In this document: positions 59,477 through 64,000 of the stretch, piece by piece
Numbering within the stretch: the stretch's first letter is position 1
How the letters are laid out: every line of letters begins with the position of its first letter
Assembly: GCF_024806835.1 (NCBI RefSeq)
Contig: NZ_JANTYU010000002.1
Coordinates: 842,233 to 906,232, forward strand
DNA from: Xanthomonas sp. 3793
Lineage (GTDB): Bacteria; Pseudomonadota; Gammaproteobacteria; Xanthomonadales; Xanthomonadaceae
Direction of reading: 5' to 3'
DNA: 64,000 bases
Translations under genes and position numbers: made by a program
The notes under the pieces: model-generated
Databases searched by the model: none
What the model saw: only the letters and a program-made list of their open reading frames with translations
Told to the model about the DNA's origin: nothing

Positions 59477-62002
59477 ATGGAAATGGAACGGCAACCTTGC
59501 GCCTTGCTGGCGCTAGCACTCTCGGCAGCGCTGCCTGCGCCTGGTCTCCATGCACAGAGCGCAGCGGCCGCCGCGCCGACGACGCTGTCTGCACTCAAGG
59601 TCACCGCGCAAAAACGCGAAGAATCGCTGCAGAATGTGCCGGTGGTGGTCTCGGTCTTGCCCGAGCAACTGCTGCAGGACAGCGGCGTGCATGACATCAA
59701 GGAACTGCAGGTGCTGGTGCCCGGCCTGATCGTCACCAGCAGCCAAAGCGCAGCGCAGACCACTGCGCGCATCCGCGGTATCGGCACAGTCGGCGATAAC
59801 GCCGGGCTCGAATCTTCGGTCGGCGTGGTCATCGATGGCGTGGCGCGTGCACGCAACGGCGTGAGCTTCGCCGACCTGGGCGAGCTTGAACGCATCGAAG
59901 TGCTGAAGGGACCGCAAGGCACCGTCTTCGGTAAAAATACCTCGGCGGGCGTCATCAATGTGGTCACGCGCAGGCCGAGCTTTACCCGCAGCGCCGATGC
60001 CGAATTCACTGCCGGCAATTACGGTGCGCTGGGAGTTGCCGGTGCGTTCAACGATGCGCTGGGCGAAACCAGTGCGCTGCGCGTGTACGCGGCCAGGCGC
60101 AGTCGCGATGGGTTCGAGCAGGTGGTGACCGGCGCGGGCCCACGCACCGCCACCGATGATGGCGATCAGAATCTGCGCACCGCACGCGTACAGTTGTTGT
60201 GGGAGCCGACCGACGATCTTGATATCAACCTCGCAGCCGATGCCACCAGCCGCAAGGAAAATTGCTGCGTCACCGTGACCACCGAGCGCGGCCCGACTGC
60301 CGCGTTGATCGATGCACTGGCCGCGGGTGGGCAGGGCACCAGTCCGCGTGCGGAGCCGGCTCGCCGCCGTGCCTATAGCAATCGCAGCACCGCGCAGAAC
60401 ATCCAGGACCGCGGCGTCTCGGCACAGGTCGACTGGGCGACGCCATGGCTGAACCAGGCGGTGCTGACCTCGATCACCGCGCTGCGCGATTGGAAGTCGG
60501 TCAACGGCCTGGATTTCGACTATGGCGCGGCCGACATCCTCTATCGCGAACCGCGCGAGAACGAGATGCTTACCAAGTTCCGCACCTTCAGTCAGGAACT
60601 GCGCCTGGCCGGAGCCACCGACAGCATCGATTGGCTGGTGGGCGCGTTCTACGCCGATGAAACCCTGCATCGCAACGAGTCCTACCGTTTCGGCAGTGCA
60701 TACGAACCCTATCTGTCCAGCGTGCTGTTGGCCCGGGTGAATCCGGCGTTGGCCGCGCGTGCGGATACGACGCGGTTTTTGGCCGATGCCACCGGTCTGC
60801 CTACAGGCAGCCTGTTTCGCGGGCAGGGTAGCCAGGACCGCTTTCGGCAGGATGGCACCAGCGCGGCGCTCTTCACCAACAACACCTGGCATGCCACCGA
60901 TGCGCTGGATGTGGTCGTGGGCCTGCGCTATACCTACGAGCACAAGGTGCTGCGATCCGCGTTCGAAAATCCAGATGGCAGTCCGGCGTGCGCCAGTTAT
61001 TTCGCACCCAATGGAAGCGTGAGTCCGGCAGCGCTGCGACGCATTGTCGCAGCGTTGACTGCGCGTGGCGTGCCCGCGGCCGCGGTGCCGGCCATCGCGC
61101 CGCAGGTGATCGGCTTCACCTGCCTGCCCTGGGCAAATAGTGTCCATGCCGGTCGCGTGACCGAACAACGTCTCACCGAGCGCGAGTGGTCCGGTACCGC
61201 AAAGCTGGCGTATCGCTGGAACGATGCGCTGATGACCTATGCGTCGGCCGCGCGCGGTTACAAGGCCGGTGGTTTCAATCTGGATCGCGTGCAGTCGTCC
61301 GATGGTCTGTCCAGTGGCGTGCAAGGCATCCTGCCTGTCGATGACACCGCATTTCCGGGCGAGTTCGTGGACAGTTACGAACTCGGCGCCAGGACCACCT
61401 CGCTCGGCGGCAACCTGCTGTTGAACGCGACGCTGTTCTACCAGAATTTCAGCGATTTCCAGCTCAACAATTTCCTCGGCACCAGCTTCGTGGTGCGCGC
61501 CATCCCGACCGTGGTCTCGCGCGGCATCGACACCGAAGTGCTGTGGCAGGGCGCACTGCCGGGACTGATGCTGCAAGGCGGGCTCAGCTATGCGGATACC
61601 AGCTATGGCGACGATCCGTTACCGGATGCAGAGTTGGCGTTGCTGCCTGGCAGCCGCCTGAGCTTTGCGCCGCGCTGGTCGGCGAATCTGTCGGTCACCT
61701 ACGAACATGCCATCGGCAATCGCCTGACCGGCCGTGTCAATGTCGGCGCCAAACACACGTCCGAGTACAACGCCGGCAGTGATCTGGATCCGCAGAAGGC
61801 GCAGCCGGGCTACACCCTGCTGAACGCACGCGTGGGCGTCGGTGCCGATGACAAACGCTGGCTGCTGGAGGCGTGGGCAGAAAATCTGGGGAACGCAACC
61901 TATCGACAGATTGTCATCGATACGCCGCTGCAGACCGGTTCCTGGAACGCATTTCTCGGCGCGCCGCGGACCTATGGGTTGACCTTGCGCCTTCGGTATT
62001 GA
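59477..62002 (+). CDS. TonB-dependent outer-membrane receptor
   Basis: 841 residues. A signal peptide (ends LHAQ, about residue 27), a TonB-box-like TTLSALKVTAQKREESLQNVPV, the plug (about 40-160: ELQVLVPGLIVTS; RIRGIGTVGDN; VYVD-type VVIDGVARARNG; ERIEVLKGPQGTVFGKNTSAGVINVVTRRP) and a 22-strand-type barrel ending LTLRLRY. It resembles the broad iron-complex/sphingomonad-type receptors, ligand not clear. It stands alone, without transport, regulatory or degradation genes beside it. ATG 59477 follows a G-rich ribosome site. Confidence 0.9.
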   Translation: MEMERQPCALLALALSAALPAPGLHAQSAAAAAPTTLSALKVTAQKREESLQNVPVVVSVLPEQLLQDSGVHDIKELQVLVPGLIVTSSQSAAQTTARIRGIGTVGDNAGLESSVGVVIDGVARARNGVSFADLGELERIEVLKGPQGTVFGKNTSAGVINVVTRRPSFTRSADAEFTAGNYGALGVAGAFNDALGETSALRVYAARRSRDGFEQVVTGAGPRTATDDGDQNLRTARVQLLWEPTDDLDINLAADATSRKENCCVTVTTERGPTAALIDALAAGGQGTSPRAEPARRRAYSNRSTAQNIQDRGVSAQVDWATPWLNQAVLTSITALRDWKSVNGLDFDYGAADILYREPRENEMLTKFRTFSQELRLAGATDSIDWLVGAFYADETLHRNESYRFGSAYEPYLSSVLLARVNPALAARADTTRFLADATGLPTGSLFRGQGSQDRFRQDGTSAALFTNNTWHATDALDVVVGLRYTYEHKVLRSAFENPDGSPACASYFAPNGSVSPAALRRIVAALTARGVPAAAVPAIAPQVIGFTCLPWANSVHAGRVTEQRLTEREWSGTAKLAYRWNDALMTYASAARGYKAGGFNLDRVQSSDGLSSGVQGILPVDDTAFPGEFVDSYELGARTTSLGGNLLLNATLFYQNFSDFQLNNFLGTSFVVRAIPTVVSRGIDTEVLWQGALPGLMLQGGLSYADTSYGDDPLPDAELALLPGSRLSFAPRWSANLSVTYEHAIGNRLTGRVNVGAKHTSEYNAGSDLDPQKAQPGYTLLNARVGVGADDKRWLLEAWAENLGNATYRQIVIDTPLQTGSWNAFLGAPRTYGLTLRLRY

Positions 62003-62439
62003 AGCCACTGCGCCGCACTGCATGTTGCGCAATCGATGCGTCGGCGTGTGCGCGCACCACGCTCTGCGCTAAGCCCGAGGCCGGCACAAGCGCGACAGCG
62101 GCGCAGAGATCGGCTACAAACTAGAGTCTCCTTGCCAGCCTGTGTGCCGATGTTCGCGTTTTCCGCTGCCGTGTTCGAGACATTGCCATCCCTCTTCACC
62201 TCGCGCAGTCCGCCTGGTGCATCGTGCGTTGTCGCTGCGCATGCGCGCCGGTTCGTGTGGCGTGAGGCGTGGCGTCATGCGGTTGTCTTGCCGGCACGCG
62301 ATGCTGGTGGACTTGGGGTAACGCGGCGGTCGGCTCGCGAGGCAGTGCGGCCGCATCGAGCGATCGCTCACGTTTGGGCCCGCCCGCAGGCGTGCAGCAG
62401 GCCCGGCGCCGGTTGCGAAGCAACACAGGCGGTGCACTG
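62003..62439. other. Intergenic region before ubiB
   Basis: 437 bases. A 134-codon open frame (62036-62440) runs up to the ubiB start but is Arg-rich without recognisable features, so I leave it out. No promoter or hairpin I would defend. Confidence 0.4.
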
Positions 62440-64000
62440 ATGTGGGAAGCGCTTGGCACTGTGCGTGATCTCGGGCGTCTGCAGGAAATCGCCTCGGTCC
62501 TGATTCGGTACGGCTTCGGCGATGTGGTGCGCCGCATCGGGCTGGCCGACGTGCTCGAACGCGCCGGCAGGCTACTGCACTGGAGCAACGCCGAGGGCCG
62601 CTTGCGGATGTCGGCCGCTGTGCGTGTGCGCCGTGCGCTGGAGGAACTGGGGCCAACCTTCGTCAAGCTGGGGCAGGTGCTGGCGACGCGCGTCGACTTG
62701 CTGCCGCCGGAATGGATCGAAGAACTGAGCGAACTGCAAAACGCGGTTCCTGCATTGCCGTTCGAGCAGATCCGCCCGCAATTGGTCGCCGCATTGGGCG
62801 CTGAGCCGGAAAGCGTGTTTGCGCGATTGGACGAACAGCCGCTGGCCGCTGCGTCGCTGGCGCAAACGCACCCTGCCTGGCTGGCCGACGGCACACCGGT
62901 GGTCTTGAAGATCCGTCGTCCGGACATCGGCGATACCATCGATGCCGATCTGCGCCTGCTGGCACGGCTTGCCGACATCGTCGAAACGCGCGCACCCGAT
63001 CTCAAGCGCTATCGCCCGGCTGAAGTGGTGCAGCAATTCACCGTTTCGCTGCGGCGCGAGCTCGACTTCGCCGCCGAATGCCGTAATGCCGAGCGCATCG
63101 CTGCCAACTTCGCGCACGACCCGCAGGTGGTGGTGCCGACGGTGTATTGGCAGTGGACCTGCGAGTCACTCAATGTGCAGGAATTCATCGACGGCATTCC
63201 CGGGCGCGACCTGGTGTCGGTCGATGCGGCGGGGCTGGATCGTAAGGCGCTTGCGCGCACCGGTGCCGGTATCGTGCTCAAGATGGTGCTGCAGGACGGC
63301 TGCTTCCACGCCGACCCGCATCCGGGGAATATTTTCTATCTGCGCGACGGGCGTATTGCGCTCATCGATTTCGGCATGGTCGGGCGCGTCTCCGAACAAC
63401 GCCGTTTCCAGGTGGCGCAACTGCTGCACGGCATGGTGAGCTACGACGCCGACGCCGTCATCGACGTGCTGCTGGAGTGGGCCGGCACCAGCCTGGAGAT
63501 CGATGAGGCGCGGCTGCAGCAGGACATCGGTGCATTCGTCGACCAATACCGCGGTGTGCCGCTCAAAGAGCTACGCATCGGCGCGATGCTTGGCGACGTC
63601 ACCGCCATCCTGCGCGACCACGGGCTCACCCTGCCGTCGGATCTGGCGCTGATGATCAAGGCGTTTCTCACGCTGGAAGGCATGGGTCGCCAGCTCGACC
63701 CGGATTTCGACATGGCCACCGAAGCGCGGCCGTATTTGGAGCGGGTGGTCTTGCAGCGGTATGCGCCCAGCGCGATGTTGCGTCGCAGCCGGCGCACCGT
63801 GACCGGGGCGATCGATCTGATCGGCGATCTGCCGCGCGATCTCAAGCGCCTGATCCAGGCGGCGCGGCGCGGCAAGTTGCAGCTGCACGTGGAAACGCGC
63901 GCCTTGCGCGAATTCGGCGAGCAGGTCGACCGCGCCGCCAACCGGCTCACCATGGGGATCGTGACCGCGGCCCTGGTGATCGGTTCGTCGATCGTCATGA
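62440..64000 (+). CDS. ubiB: UbiB/ABC1-family protein kinase-like, partial
   Basis: 520 residues visible; the gene runs off the right edge. ADCK-like fold of the UbiB family, needed for ubiquinone synthesis. Seen: GPTFVKLGQVLATRVDLLP (the KxGQ motif), AAASLAQTHPAWL (A-rich loop), VVLKIRRPD with the Lys, DGCFHADPHPGNIFY and ALIDFGMVGR (DFG). The two C-terminal membrane helices begin at the edge (IVTAALVIGSS). Paralogues of UbiB exist, so ubiB is a family-level call. Confidence 0.8.
   Translation, partial: MWEALGTVRDLGRLQEIASVLIRYGFGDVVRRIGLADVLERAGRLLHWSNAEGRLRMSAAVRVRRALEELGPTFVKLGQVLATRVDLLPPEWIEELSELQNAVPALPFEQIRPQLVAALGAEPESVFARLDEQPLAAASLAQTHPAWLADGTPVVLKIRRPDIGDTIDADLRLLARLADIVETRAPDLKRYRPAEVVQQFTVSLRRELDFAAECRNAERIAANFAHDPQVVVPTVYWQWTCESLNVQEFIDGIPGRDLVSVDAAGLDRKALARTGAGIVLKMVLQDGCFHADPHPGNIFYLRDGRIALIDFGMVGRVSEQRRFQVAQLLHGMVSYDADAVIDVLLEWAGTSLEIDEARLQQDIGAFVDQYRGVPLKELRIGAMLGDVTAILRDHGLTLPSDLALMIKAFLTLEGMGRQLDPDFDMATEARPYLERVVLQRYAPSAMLRRSRRTVTGAIDLIGDLPRDLKRLIQAARRGKLQLHVETRALREFGEQVDRAANRLTMGIVTAALVIGSSIVM

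Noticed and set aside
62036..62440. 134-codon frame ending on the ubiB start
   Set aside because: Arg/Ala-rich composition as in shadow frames of GC-rich DNA, no domain, no ribosome site; overlap with ubiB is by one base only.

Overview
The window is a high-GC chromosomal segment of a Xanthomonas-type gammaproteobacterium. Evidence: the housekeeping gene order (parE, pyrG-kdsA-eno-ftsB-ispD-ispF-truD, surE-pcm-nlpD with no rpoS after it, yhbY/rlmE-ftsH-folP-miaA-hfq-hflX), the strong third-position GC of the genes, and two intergenic repeat types common in xanthomonads. The species cannot be resolved from the sequence alone. I saw no rRNA, tRNA, CRISPR array, transposase or phage gene.

Left part, 1-25.4 kb, accessory. 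On the minus strand lie an ECF sigma factor with a zinc-binding anti-sigma factor (cut by the left edge), a small outer-membrane barrel protein, and a three-gene electron-transfer operon: cytochrome b561, a Cyc2-like outer-membrane porin-cytochrome fusion, and a periplasmic monohaem cytochrome c. On the plus strand follows a polysaccharide locus. It makes a dTDP-3-acetamido-3,6-dideoxyhexose (ketoisomerase, aminotransferase, acyltransferase) and holds Wzx flippase, Wzy polymerase, Wzz, three glycosyltransferases, a GH43-like propeller, a FemAB-like GNAT, two methyltransferases and an amidohydrolase. Next come two divergent operons: B12-binding radical SAM plus nucleotidyltransferase on the minus strand, and HprK-like kinase plus ABC exporter on the plus strand.

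The main result of this reading is a two-block promoter motif, GCAACC-N17-CACHYA, at exactly the same spacing in six places: before the sigma factor, the cytochrome operon, the first and second polysaccharide units, the radical SAM operon and the HprK/ABC operon. I found no exact match inside a gene or in the remaining 39 kb by eye. The simplest reading is one regulon run by the ECF sigma factor encoded beside it, joining envelope electron transfer, surface polysaccharide and the radical SAM/kinase/exporter module.

Middle part, 25.4-39 kb: an MFS transporter, a luciferase-like flavoprotein, a flavin-binding general stress protein, ExoD, a CNNM/CorC protein, a DUF47-Pit phosphate operon with a good Pho box, a YdcF-like protein, a secreted S10 carboxypeptidase, CDP-diacylglycerol pyrophosphatase and parE.

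Right part, 39-64 kb: mostly core genes in co-directional, often overlapping pairs, then an isolated TonB-dependent receptor and a UbiB-family kinase cut by the right edge. The pyrG-kdsA gap holds a tandem pair of about 176-bp repeats, each bounded by hairpins; the nlpD 3' side holds an inverted pair of GGGATTYGG-type repeats.
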